From Massilia sp. W12 (lineage in GTDB: Bacteria; Pseudomonadota; Gammaproteobacteria; Burkholderiales; Burkholderiaceae_D), in the NCBI RefSeq assembly GCF_037300705.1, contig NZ_CP147776.1, positions 930,001 through 994,000 of the forward strand: a DNA stretch of 64,000 nucleotides. Reading direction: 5' to 3'. This document shows positions 9,014-17,056 of this stretch, piece by piece. The notes under the pieces are model-generated. The model did not search any database. It had not been told where the DNA came from and worked only from the letters and a program-made list of their open reading frames with translations. A program made the translations under genes and the position numbers. How positions within the stretch are numbered: position 1 is the stretch's first letter; each line of letters opens with the position of its first letter.

Positions 9014-11197
9014 ATGAATATGCGCTACGAGCAAGAATTAAGTAAATTTGCTGATATTGATCAACCATTTCATTCGCAGGAAGAGGACGGCTCGTATAAT
9101 TTCTATTTTCACCTGAATGGTGATGATGTAAAGGTTGGTATTAGTAAAAATGATGGATTTGTTTCGTTTAGAAGGGGGGAGACAGCAAAGAAATTTTCAA
9201 GTTACAAAGGCTTATTAATGTCAGAGGATTTTTGCTTCTTAAAGAAGATGGCGAAAACTCAGGAATTGCAATACAAGGACAACGAATATACTGATATGCG
9301 TATCCATGGTTCTTGCGAAGAAGATATAAAAAGTGGAGAAATATTTGATTATGTTGAAAATTTCCTAACTGGAATTAAAAATCCTGATGTTGCAGGGGTT
9401 AAGGTCTTAGTAATCGACGGCGTTGCAGGCGTGGGTAAAACACACCTAATTAATAAGCTTGTGAACCAGCGAGCAAAGAATTTTGGACCTGGATGCGCAC
9501 CATTAATTTTGCACGTCTCAAGTAGAGGTAGGCGTTTAACTAATTTAATGGATTTAGTTGCTTGGACTTTGCAAAATATGAGGTTGAATTACACCTTCGA
9601 TCAAGTCCCGATTCTAATGAGAAATGGCTTGTTGCAATTAGCTATTGATGGTTTTGATGAATTGGCAGATCCGAATGGTTATGAGTCGGCTTGGGGGGCG
9701 ATTCGAGATTTAATTAATGATGTAGGTGATGCCGGGGCTCTGATTCTAGCGGGAAGGGATACTTTTATTAATGCAGATGTTGTCAAAAAATATGTGCCAA
9801 AGTTGGATTGTGACTTAACAAAATCAATTCATTTAATGCCATTACCTGTTGGTGAGGCAATTGAATGGTTTCAACAGGAAGGCTGGGAAAAGGAAAGAAT
9901 TGATCATTTGATTTCACTTGGGTTGTTGGAGCGAGAGTCCCCAGCTTTGAGGCCATTTTTTTTAATTCAATTAAATCTTTTAAAAGAAAAAATCAGTGGG
10001 GATTTGGGAAATCCAATTGATATACTAGTTAATTCTTTGTTGAAAAGAGAATGCAAGATATTAAAAACTGGTGACATTGATGAAGGCCTTTTTGAGAGTG
10101 GCCTCTTGCAATTTTTTATGGAAATTGCGAGAGATATGAGTGACAATGAAATTGATTATATTGATGAAGGAACGTTGAAGCTTCTATGTGAGTTGGTATT
10201 TTCTGATTATATTAATCAAGAGGATTTGCGTATTTTAAGTAATAAGGTTAAAAGTCTGGCCTTCTTGGAGGATGGCGGTGATGGGTTGAGAAAATTCCCA
10301 CATGGAATTTTTCAAAATTATTTTCTTGCAAAATCACATATTCAAATATTGCTTTCTAAAGAGATTGCTGTCCCTAAGTCACTTCGGAGGAATATTTTTG
10401 GGGCCGAATTTTTTGAGATTTTTTTGATTGTTTTGCAACGTGAAACAGTTAAGAATTTAAATGATTTCCTTAGGATTGCTCTTGATTTTATTAAAGGAAG
10501 AGATTTTGGAGACTTATCTCGCTCAAATATAGCCTGTATGGCAGCAATGATTGCATCCGTACTTAGTGGATCTGATGCACTCCCTGAAGCTGTTGAGATT
10601 TATGGTGTAAATATTGCTTTTTTAATTTTTAGGGGAAATGTTTCAAAGATAAGATTTTCTGGTGTTGAAATATCGATGTTGGATATTAGAAATGCAAATA
10701 TTCAGAATATTGTCTTTAATGATCAGTGTACGATATCTTCTGTCTTGGGGAATAATTCTACGGTGATCCCTGGGAGTTTTCCTGATGTCAATGTTGTTTC
10801 AGAGGATTTGTATAAAGATAGATTTAAGACGTACTATAAAAATGAAGCACTAAATTGGGTTAGTGAGAGAAAAGCAGTTAAGGACCGAGTAAAAATGGGG
10901 GAATGGGAAAGTTATTTCATTCGGCTGTGTGCTATATTCTCCAAGGAAATTTGGATTAGAGAAGATAAAGAAAATATTCTAGGCAGAATGTTGATTAATG
11001 AGAAGAAGAAATGGGCTAAGATTAAGGAAATCCTTGTAAAGCATGAGTTAATTGAGTTTCGAAGTGATGACAAGAAAGCTGGGGGGAAAAAAGTATATTT
11101 TTGTAGAATAAAGAAGGTTGGCAATTTTTTATTGAACGATGCAGGGGATGAAAAAGTCGCAATGGTATTAGAGGAGATTAAAAAAATGGACTTGTAG
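9014..11197 (+). CDS. NACHT/STAND-type P-loop NTPase, putative defence sensor
   Basis: The 727-residue protein has an unrecognised N-terminal region (1-120). A NACHT-like NTPase follows: Walker A GVAGVGKTHL near 134-143, Walker B LLQLAIDGFDELAD near 205-218 and sensor-1 LILAGRD near 243-250. A winged-helix-like segment ends in FPHGIFQNYFLAKSH (about 430-445). Residues about 530-565 (FRGNVSKIRFSGVEISMLDI) resemble weak pentapeptide-type repeats. The lysine-rich C-terminal region (600-727) may be another winged helix. GGAGG lies 4 bases before the ATG. STAND ATPases act as ligand-triggered switches, and many bacterial ones are anti-phage sensors. Here no nuclease domain is fused, so the upstream NYN protein may be the effector. 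The gene is strongly AT-rich, a sign of transfer. The NTPase call is secure; the defence role is inferred. Confidence 0.78.
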   Translation: MNMRYEQELSKFADIDQPFHSQEEDGSYNFYFHLNGDDVKVGISKNDGFVSFRRGETAKKFSSYKGLLMSEDFCFLKKMAKTQELQYKDNEYTDMRIHGSCEEDIKSGEIFDYVENFLTGIKNPDVAGVKVLVIDGVAGVGKTHLINKLVNQRAKNFGPGCAPLILHVSSRGRRLTNLMDLVAWTLQNMRLNYTFDQVPILMRNGLLQLAIDGFDELADPNGYESAWGAIRDLINDVGDAGALILAGRDTFINADVVKKYVPKLDCDLTKSIHLMPLPVGEAIEWFQQEGWEKERIDHLISLGLLERESPALRPFFLIQLNLLKEKISGDLGNPIDILVNSLLKRECKILKTGDIDEGLFESGLLQFFMEIARDMSDNEIDYIDEGTLKLLCELVFSDYINQEDLRILSNKVKSLAFLEDGGDGLRKFPHGIFQNYFLAKSHIQILLSKEIAVPKSLRRNIFGAEFFEIFLIVLQRETVKNLNDFLRIALDFIKGRDFGDLSRSNIACMAAMIASVLSGSDALPEAVEIYGVNIAFLIFRGNVSKIRFSGVEISMLDIRNANIQNIVFNDQCTISSVLGNNSTVIPGSFPDVNVVSEDLYKDRFKTYYKNEALNWVSERKAVKDRVKMGEWESYFIRLCAIFSKEIWIREDKENILGRMLINEKKKWAKIKEILVKHELIEFRSDDKKAGGKKVYFCRIKKVGNFLLNDAGDEKVAMVLEEIKKMDL

Positions 11198-11259
11198 TTG
11201 TTTTTTTTTGAGTAAGGAAATAGCGGGGCGGTTCTAAGAAACTGTTTAATAACTCTACC

Positions 11260-11276
11260 GGTGACTATTCAGCCCC
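11260..11276 (+). repeat. IS66 left terminal inverted repeat
   Basis: GGTGACTATTCAGCCCC, a perfect complement of the right-end copy at 12730-12746. Identity stops on the outer side at 11259. Confidence 0.85.
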
Positions 11277-11366
11277 CAAAACTCTCAACAAGTGCTTGTA
11301 AACAAAGTCAAACTCGTGCATCCTGTCAGGCATGAAGAAAAAGCCAATCCGCCAGAATTGAACAAG

Positions 11367-12737
11367 ATGAGTCACGCAGAAAAAGATGCGTTGATACTGA
11401 CATTGTTTGCGAGGTTGGAAGCCTTGGAGAACAGGGTACCGAAAACGAGTCAAAATTCAAGCAAACCGCCATCGTCAGATGGATTGCAAAAGAAAACGCG
11501 CTCGTTGCGGGAAGCCTCAGGAAAGGCGGCAGGAGGTCAAGCAGGGCATATTGGAAGCAAATTGGAACGGATGACACAGGTCACTGAAACTGTGCGCAGC
11601 CCGCTGCCGCAATATTGCACACGTTGCCAGCAGAGCTTGGCGCATGAGCAGGCGCAACTGCTTGATAGCCGGCAAGTAATTGATATTCCACTGCTGCCGC
11701 TGCAAGTGACGGAATACCAAAAAATGGCGGTGCGCTGCCAATGTGGGCAGGTGCATACAGGTGAATATCCAAGCGGGGTAACGGAAAATGTTCAGTACGG
11801 CCCCAACATACGCGCCCTGGGTGTGCATTTGACACAGGGCCAAATGCTGCCATACTCCCGCGCCGCGCAATTGATAACAGACTTATACGGGCTCAAAGTT
11901 TCGCCGGGCAGTTTGTATGCGTGGGTTGAGCAAGCCAGCGCGACGCTTGCGCCAGTCCGGGATTTGATTGGACTGCAACTGGAGCAATCTGCGCTGGTGC
12001 ATGCAGATGAATCCGGGCTGCGGGTCAGCGCCAAATTGCAATGGCTGCATACCGTCGCCAATCAGACCCATACCTGGTATGGCGTGCATCCAAAACGGGG
12101 CATGGATGCGATCAATGATCATGGCATCTTGCCGCGCTATACCGGTATCCTGGTGCATGATTGCTGGTCATCTTACTGGAACCTCGATTCTACACATGCG
12201 CTTTGCAATGCCCATTTATTGCGCGAACTGCTCTATATTCAAGAGCAATCCGGGCAAGATTGGCCGGCGGAATTGGCCAAATTCCTCAAGGGCAGCAATA
12301 AAATCTGCCATGCCTTGCGGGTTGGAAATCAAGCCATCACATCCGAGCAAGGCCGCGATTTCTTCACCGTATACGATGGCATTCTCAAGCGGGGTGAAGC
12401 ATTGCATCCTCCTGCTGTCCCCGATAAAAATAAGCGCGGACGGACCAAACAATCGGATGCTTTCAACCTCCTCAAGCGAATGCGCGATCATACCCAGGCG
12501 GTGCTGCGATTTATTTCAGACCCCATCGTGCCATTCACCAATAACCTTGGCGAACGCACCATTCGCATGCCCAAGGTCAAACAGAAAATCTCCGGGTCAT
12601 TTCGCACTGAGCAAGGCGCTGAGCATTTTTGCATCATCCGCTCTGTACTCGACACTTTCCACAAGCAAGGCCATGGCATGCTTGCTGTTTTACAGAGCGC
12701 TTTCTCCTCTGATCAAATTGTTCCAGCCTGGGGCTGA
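11367..12737 (+). CDS. IS66 family transposase (TnpC type)
   Basis: The DDE transposase (456 residues from the ATG at 11367) moves the surrounding element. The N-terminal helix MSHAEKDALILTLFARLEAL leads to a Q-N-S-S-K-P-P-S-S-D segment typical of IS66. A zinc-binding region (YCTRCQQSL, VRCQCGQ) follows. The catalytic core has D in VHADESG, D in LVHDCWSSY and E in NNLGERTIRMPK. An SGSFRTEQGAEHFCIIRS segment and the IS66 C-terminal element complete it. A GTG at 11292 would add 25 residues; neither start has a good ribosome site. The stop lies within the right inverted-repeat region. No frameshift or internal stop is seen, so the enzyme may be active. Confidence 0.9.
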   Translation: MSHAEKDALILTLFARLEALENRVPKTSQNSSKPPSSDGLQKKTRSLREASGKAAGGQAGHIGSKLERMTQVTETVRSPLPQYCTRCQQSLAHEQAQLLDSRQVIDIPLLPLQVTEYQKMAVRCQCGQVHTGEYPSGVTENVQYGPNIRALGVHLTQGQMLPYSRAAQLITDLYGLKVSPGSLYAWVEQASATLAPVRDLIGLQLEQSALVHADESGLRVSAKLQWLHTVANQTHTWYGVHPKRGMDAINDHGILPRYTGILVHDCWSSYWNLDSTHALCNAHLLRELLYIQEQSGQDWPAELAKFLKGSNKICHALRVGNQAITSEQGRDFFTVYDGILKRGEALHPPAVPDKNKRGRTKQSDAFNLLKRMRDHTQAVLRFISDPIVPFTNNLGERTIRMPKVKQKISGSFRTEQGAEHFCIIRSVLDTFHKQGHGMLAVLQSAFSSDQIVPAWG

Positions 12738-12746
12738 ATAGTCACC
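12730..12746 (-). repeat. IS66 right terminal inverted repeat
   Basis: GGGGCTGAATAGTCACC, the perfect complement of the left terminal repeat. It overlaps the last codons of the transposase gene. Confidence 0.85.
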
Positions 12747-12840
12747 TAATTTTAATTTTTTTACTTTTAGTTTCTTTTGTGCTGCCACGCGTGCTCAATT
12801 TATAGGGGGCTGGCTAATTGCTATAATCGCGATGATGGGA

Positions 12841-13332
12841 TTATGCATTCGCCAGCCATTTATACATCACCAGCGCATCCACCAGTCCAAGTTTCGGATG
12901 GCGAAATGCGCGCGGCAAACGGCCTACGGTGGCAAACCCCAGCTTGCTCCATAAATGCACGGCCCCGCTGTTGCTGGAGGCGACAAAATTGAATTGCATC
13001 GCCAGATAGCCCAGCTCGCGCGCAATCTGTTGCGAGTGTTCGCACATGGCGCTGGCCACGCCCAGGCCGCGCGCTTGCGAGGCCACCATGTAGCCGCAAT
13101 TGCAAACATGGCTGCCTGGGCCGGCTTGATTGGTTTTCAGGTAGTAGGAGCCCAGAATACGGCCATCCTGTTCATACACAAAGGTCTGGCGCGGCAGCTC
13201 CATCCATAAGCTGTGCGCTTGCACCTGGCTGGTTCCCGGTTCGTATGCATAAGTCTCGCCAGCTTGCACAATCTCTTGAAAAATCGGCCAGATCGCGGAC
13301 CAGTCGGTTTCGGTGGCGGGGCGGATGGGCAT
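12841..13332 (-). CDS. GNAT family N-acetyltransferase
   Basis: The 163-residue protein is a GCN5-type acetyltransferase. The central strand LGSYYLKTNQAGPGSH and the acetyl-CoA-binding loop SQARGLGVASAMCEHSQ match motif A (R-x-x-G-x-A). Later SNSGAVHLWSKLGF matches the typical N-x-x-A-x-x-L-Y-x-x-x-G-F motif B segment. GGAG sits 6 bases before the ATG at 13332; a TTG 12 bases further upstream overlaps that site and is rejected. The acceptor cannot be predicted; small-molecule acetyltransferases (phosphinothricin-type and others) share this pattern. The gene is host-like in composition and lies between the IS66 element and the AlbA_2 gene, with a short gap to the latter. Confidence 0.85.
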   Translation of the reverse strand: MPIRPATETDWSAIWPIFQEIVQAGETYAYEPGTSQVQAHSLWMELPRQTFVYEQDGRILGSYYLKTNQAGPGSHVCNCGYMVASQARGLGVASAMCEHSQQIARELGYLAMQFNFVASSNSGAVHLWSKLGFATVGRLPRAFRHPKLGLVDALVMYKWLANA

Positions 13333-13355
13333 GTTGTGCTCCAAGAAAAGGCTGT

Positions 13356-15350
13356 TCAGTCAGAGTCCTGACGTCGATTGAATTCTTTTAAAGCGTCAGC
13401 GAATATGGCTTCGTGCGGGTCGCAGGCAAGCGCTTTTTCAATTGCGTGCCGGATTTCTTGCGCCGGCGCTTTTTGCCAGCGCAGTAAGCGGCTCAGGTCA
13501 TACCATGCCCATGCCTGGCGCGCCAGCGGCACATCCATTTGCAATACACGCTGCAACATGTCTTTGGCTTCGCTCAATAAGCGCCGGTTGCTGGCAGGGG
13601 ATTGCTTGTGAGCTTCTGCCGCCAACTTCATTTTGACTTGTGCAAATTCATGCAGCGCTTTGGCGTCTTGCAAGACCGCTGTGCCAGCTAATTCAAAATA
13701 GCGATGCGCTTTTTGAAAGCGCCCGGCACGTTTTTCCTGAATTGCGGCATGAAACGCATCGCCCACGGCATCCAGCAGTGGTAAACGGTCAAGCCAGGCA
13801 ATCGCTTTTTCTCTTTTATTTTTCTCAAGCCAGGCGCCGGCAATCAGCGTGATGAGGGGGGATGGGTTGCTGCCGGCCCCGCTGGCGTTAAAACTTGCAA
13901 ACACATTTTCCGCGCCGGAAATATCCTCTTGCGTAATCAATTCTTTGGCTAACTCAAGCGCTACGCCAAGCAAAGTGGGGTTGGTTGAAAAGGTATCGCG
14001 CAAGCGTTGCAATGCGCCCTGCTTGTCGCCAATCGCGCGCAAATGCGCCACATCCTGCAGGGTTAAAATCGCTTGATATTCCGGGTGCACGCCAAGCGTC
14101 ACGCGAAAAAAACTTCTGGCTTCATCAAAATCAAAGCGCGGCGGTGGCGAGCCATTTTGCGCCATGGTGCGCCTGACTTTGGGAATGCCGGTGCCGCGCC
14201 CCTCCGCCAATTTCAGCTCTTTCAAAAACTCGCCAATCCGGCGATTTCTGGCGGGCACGGGAGGAATCGGTTCGTCGCCATGCAAATGCCTGAGTTCTAT
14301 GCCTGGGACTGGGCCGGGGTAGCTGATGATTTCCATCCGGTCGGGATACAGATACACCTTGGTCGGCTCATACGTGTCTTCATAAGAGCGATGATAAACC
14401 GCATTCACCAGCGCTTCACGTAAAGCGGGCAGGGGGTAACTGACCCAATGTCCGGCCTGAGTGCGTCCCGGCAATTTTTGTATCATGCGCACTGACAGAT
14501 TTTCCAGATAGGCCAGACATTCCCGCAGTTGTTCATGCAGCGGGCGATGTTTGAATATTTTTTCCTCCAAAACATTGCCGGTGGCGTCACCAGTGAATTG
14601 CACAACTTCGATGCGCGCGCCGGGAAACCATTGCTCCGGGTTTTGACTGAAAAATAACAAGCCAGCATTGCGCGGCGCATCATGGCCATTCACCGGCTCG
14701 GCAATCCGTAAAGCCCGGTACAGGGTTTTGGTGTCGATTTCATCCACTAAGCCGCTATCGATATCGTGCAAAAATTCGCGCACTTTGGTTTCACGGATAT
14801 CCAATACGCTGGCTTGCAAAGCGCGCCTGTCATCAAACGGTACGCGCGCGGTCAATTGCATGAGCTGGGTGCGCAATTCAGGGTAGCGATCCGCCTCAAC
14901 AGTCTGCGCGCCAAGCCGGATGTAATATCTGCGCCCCGAACCGCTTTCTTCCGGCGCCTGGTGTGGCCGGGTTTGGCTGCCGGGCGCCCAAATCACTAAA
15001 ATACGACGCCCTTCATGTAATTCCGGCGATAACACAGGCTGATATACCGGGTCGATTTTATTGCAATGACCACGTATCCATTTTTGCGCCAGATCAATTT
15101 CCGCTTCAGTCAAACCCTTGGCCGGCAACTGCGCGGCGCCATCCTGCTCGGCCACGCCCAGCACAATATAGCCGCCATTGATATTTTGAAAATCATTGGC
15201 GAAAGCACAGATGGTTTGAATGATTTGCTGGCCGCTGGTTTTTTCATCCCAGGAAGCTTTGAATTCGACGCGGGAAGACTCTACGCCGGAGAAGCGCAGC
15301 AGATGATCGATATTGATAGGCAGGATGGATGACATCAGATTCAAATCCAT
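13356..15350 (-). CDS. AlbA_2 (Schlafen-type) ATP-binding protein with C-terminal helical repeats
   Basis: The protein (664 residues) starts with an AlbA_2/Schlafen-type nucleic-acid-binding domain (about 15-150). Its marks are ESSRVEFKASWDEK, TICAFANDFQNINGGYIVLGV and the RRYYIRLGAQTVEAD strand. Residues about 280-410 resemble the HATPase_c_4 ATP-binding module (ALREALVNAVYHRSYED, EGRGTGIPKVRRTM). The C-terminal third is alanine- and leucine-rich, TPR-like and unusual for this family. AlbA_2 proteins are annotated as transcriptional regulators or defence-associated proteins; the function here is unknown. The ATG at 15350 is used; an in-frame ATG at 15335 is also possible, and neither has a strong ribosome site. 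It is the last host gene before the prophage left end. Confidence 0.8.
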   Translation of the reverse strand: MDLNLMSSILPINIDHLLRFSGVESSRVEFKASWDEKTSGQQIIQTICAFANDFQNINGGYIVLGVAEQDGAAQLPAKGLTEAEIDLAQKWIRGHCNKIDPVYQPVLSPELHEGRRILVIWAPGSQTRPHQAPEESGSGRRYYIRLGAQTVEADRYPELRTQLMQLTARVPFDDRRALQASVLDIRETKVREFLHDIDSGLVDEIDTKTLYRALRIAEPVNGHDAPRNAGLLFFSQNPEQWFPGARIEVVQFTGDATGNVLEEKIFKHRPLHEQLRECLAYLENLSVRMIQKLPGRTQAGHWVSYPLPALREALVNAVYHRSYEDTYEPTKVYLYPDRMEIISYPGPVPGIELRHLHGDEPIPPVPARNRRIGEFLKELKLAEGRGTGIPKVRRTMAQNGSPPPRFDFDEARSFFRVTLGVHPEYQAILTLQDVAHLRAIGDKQGALQRLRDTFSTNPTLLGVALELAKELITQEDISGAENVFASFNASGAGSNPSPLITLIAGAWLEKNKREKAIAWLDRLPLLDAVGDAFHAAIQEKRAGRFQKAHRYFELAGTAVLQDAKALHEFAQVKMKLAAEAHKQSPASNRRLLSEAKDMLQRVLQMDVPLARQAWAWYDLSRLLRWQKAPAQEIRHAIEKALACDPHEAIFADALKEFNRRQDSD

Positions 15351-15519
15351 GCAATTCTTGTAAAACAGGCTGCAGCCCGGGAATACGGCAGCAGCGCCTT
15401 TTCAGCGCCAGCTATACACTTTGCCGCCTCACAATGCAAGGATACAGCAATGTCGCAAGTTTTCAGCCTCACAGTTTCGTTGCAGTTTGCGACTGGGCAT
15501 GCAGAGTCAGGAAAAACAA

Positions 15520-15551
15520 AAAACCCCGCAAGCTTGCACCTGCGGGGTTTT
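15520..15551 (-). terminator. Intrinsic terminator, originally of tRNA-Ser
   Basis: Arms AAAACCCCGCA (15520-15530) and TGCGGGGTTTT (15541-15551) form a perfect 11-base stem. On the minus strand it is followed by a run of T with one G. It lies just beyond the left 46-base tRNA remnant, where the terminator of the uninterrupted tRNA-Ser gene would be. The prophage has therefore separated the tRNA from its own terminator. Confidence 0.8.
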
Positions 15552-15557
15552 AAAATC

Positions 15558-15603
15558 CTGGCGGAGAAGGGGGGATTCGAACCCCCGATAGGCTATTAAC
15601 CTA
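15558..15603 (-). repeat. attL: Prophage attachment site (attL), 3' remnant of tRNA-Ser
   Basis: These 46 bases are identical to 51735-51780, the 3' part of the intact tRNA-Ser(GGA) gene including T-arm, acceptor 3' strand and encoded CCA. Identity ends sharply on both sides (15557 and 15604 differ from their counterparts). It has no 5' half, so it is not a functional tRNA. Confidence 0.95.
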
Positions 15604-15804
15604 CGCCAAAAAATCGCATAACCCCTTGACTTATAAATGATTTTATGCTCTTTTCTTGCCTATTCGTTTTCTTACGCCACCGAATTATACAGAATGAGTG
15701 AAAATCCGCAACAGGCGTCAATAGTCAGAAAATTTGCATGCGCGCATTGCATTTGTTTGACACTGAAGGTTTTATTTTGTCGGATCAATTGGCGAAAATT
15801 GGCG

Positions 15805-15970
15805 AAAATCGACTTCCCCGCTAGCGCGCGCCGCCGGAAATAAGGGGAAACAGGGAGTTTGCAATATCCAGCGCCGGCAAGCCGGCGAGAACAAAAACAA
15901 GGATGGCGGCCCTGGCGGGCCGCAGCCAGGCTGAAGCCTGGCCATAAACAGCGCCGGCAAAGCCGGCGAG
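15805..15970. repeat. Multi-hairpin repeat, left copy (inverted relative to 51260-51410)
   Basis: The segment contains successive perfect hairpins: CGCCGGC/GCCGGCG (15872-15887), GCGGCCC/GGGCCGC (15906-15923), GCCAGGCT/AGCCTGGC (15925-15942) and a second CGCCGGC/GCCGGCG (15952-15968). Its reverse complement closely matches 51260-51410, with scattered differences. No gene is present from 15604 to 15975; the rest of this gap shows nothing recognisable. Confidence 0.8.
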
Positions 15971-15975
15971 ATTTA

Positions 15976-16248
15976 TCACAACCCCGCACAACCCCGCACC
16001 AGTGCCTTCAGTTGCTCGCCATATAAGCGACGCTGAATCCGTTCAGCGCGCAAGGCCGACATTTGTTGCCAGATACCAGCATCCGACGGTAAGCCCGCAG
16101 TCGCATAGTCGGGGTCTTCAGGGATTTGCGCCGGCTTTACGCACAAGACCGGCGCTGGCATCTGCACTGGAACGGGGATATTCACTGGCGGCGGCGGTGT
16201 TGCGCAAGCTGCAAGCAGCACGGGGAGGGCCATCACAACTTTTTTCAT
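15976..16248 (-). CDS. Rz1-like spanin outer-membrane lipoprotein
   Basis: The 90-residue protein has a lipoprotein signal, MKKVVMALPVLLAAC, with the modified cysteine at residue 15. A proline-rich stretch (PPPPVNIPVPVQMPAP) follows, which is typical of Rz1 o-spanins. Its start overlaps the upstream Rz-like gene by 4 bases (ATGA), consistent with a spanin pair. The pair would fuse the inner and outer membranes in the last step of lysis. It is longer than lambda Rz1 and has a short charged C-terminus. The call rests on lipobox, proline content and position. Confidence 0.75.
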   Translation of the reverse strand: MKKVVMALPVLLAACATPPPPVNIPVPVQMPAPVLCVKPAQIPEDPDYATAGLPSDAGIWQQMSALRAERIQRRLYGEQLKALVRGCAGL

Positions 16249-16622
16249 CTTTCATCCCTTTCTTTTTTCAATTCGTCAGCAAACGCGATCCTGGCCGCAT
16301 CGCATTCGTTCACGCCGGTGGGCGCGGCTTGCATCGCGAGCCGCGATGCTTTCGCAAGTTGCACGCGCTGGTTTTCTGCCATCTGTTTCAGAATCACAGT
16401 GCTGTTTTCCTGCGCTTTTTTTGATGCGTCTGTCAGCGCTTTCACAGCATCGTTCTGCTGTTTCACAGCGTCTGAAAAGCCATCATTGGCAACTTGCAAT
16501 TGCCCATTGCGTTCCGCCGCCGCAACCTGGCGCGCCAAGGCATGACTGCGCCCGAGTGCATACCCCCCGGCGCCAAAGACCAGGGCGACAACCAGCACGG
16601 CCATCATTAATAACCTGTTCAT
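16245..16622 (-). CDS. Rz-like inner-membrane spanin
   Basis: This 125-residue protein has one N-terminal membrane helix (LLMMAVLVVALVFGAGGYAL). A long alanine-, glutamine- and lysine-rich helix with coiled-coil character follows, the layout of phage i-spanins. AGGAGGGG lies 5 bases before the ATG at 16622, which decides that start over an upstream ATG-like frame reaching 16718. It overlaps the endolysin end and the Rz1 start by 4 bases each. It should partner the Rz1 lipoprotein to bridge the periplasm during lysis. The assignment comes from topology and context because i-spanins diverge strongly in sequence. Confidence 0.75.
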   Translation of the reverse strand: MNRLLMMAVLVVALVFGAGGYALGRSHALARQVAAAERNGQLQVANDGFSDAVKQQNDAVKALTDASKKAQENSTVILKQMAENQRVQLAKASRLAMQAAPTGVNECDAARIAFADELKKERDER

Positions 16623-17056
16623 GCAATCCCCTCCTGATAGCTGACAGATCCGTTTGAAAACGTGGCAGTCAGATTTTGCCGGCGCTGCTGGCCACTTGAT
16701 AACCCAATGTGCACCCATGTGCCTTCGTAAATCAATTGGTCATACTGGATTTTGCTGCTTTTAATTGCGCGCGCAAGAATTAAAGGAGGCATGCCAGGGG
16801 CGAAGATGTCAGCAGCCAAACCGTAACAATGCGCGCTGTTTCGCGCACCGCCGATTGCAGCATTCAGTGCGGGCGACCGGTAGCCACTGCTGACTGCAAT
16901 CGGCTGGCCGACCAGCGCACGCACTTTTTCAAGCGCGGCGGCCAGCTTGGTCAAATTCTCAATCACAGCAGCGCCAGGCGTGTTATCAATTCCTTTACGC
17001 GCTGCAGTCTGAGATGAACATAACTCTTCCAGAGAGAAGTGATTCGATAATTTCAT
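16619..17056 (-). CDS. Endolysin, peptidase M15 (D-Ala-D-Ala carboxypeptidase-like)
   Basis: This 145-residue enzyme probably cleaves peptidoglycan cross-link peptides. The sequence VSSGYRSPALNAAIGGARNSAHCYGLAAD carries the zinc-binding His and Asp of the M15_3 family in its final S-x-H-x-x-G-x-A-x-D part. The later WVHIGL gives the third zinc ligand. The N-terminal SNHFSLEELCSSQTAARKGIDN is typical of these phage and phage-like proteins. No signal peptide is present, so export would depend on the neighbouring holin. It overlaps the holin gene by 4 bases (ATGA). Family call is firm. Confidence 0.9.
   Translation of the reverse strand: MKLSNHFSLEELCSSQTAARKGIDNTPGAAVIENLTKLAAALEKVRALVGQPIAVSSGYRSPALNAAIGGARNSAHCYGLAADIFAPGMPPLILARAIKSSKIQYDQLIYEGTWVHIGLSSGQQRRQNLTATFSNGSVSYQEGIA

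Larger units (their letters stand above)
11260..12746. mobile_element. IS66-family insertion sequence
   Basis: A single transposase gene is enclosed by perfect 17-base terminal inverted repeats: GGTGACTATTCAGCCCC at 11260-11276 and its complement at 12730-12746. Total length is about 1.49 kb. No tnpA/tnpB accessory genes are present, so this is the transposase-only type of IS66 element. The 8 bases flanking each side (ACTCTACC left, TAATTTTA right) do not match, so there is no target duplication at these limits. It sits directly at the right edge of the AT-rich NYN-NACHT island. Confidence 0.85.

Noticed and set aside
15558-15603. A second tRNA-Ser gene at the left prophage end
   Set aside because: Only the 3' 46 bases are present; acceptor 5' strand, D-arm and anticodon arm are missing, so it is an attachment-site remnant.
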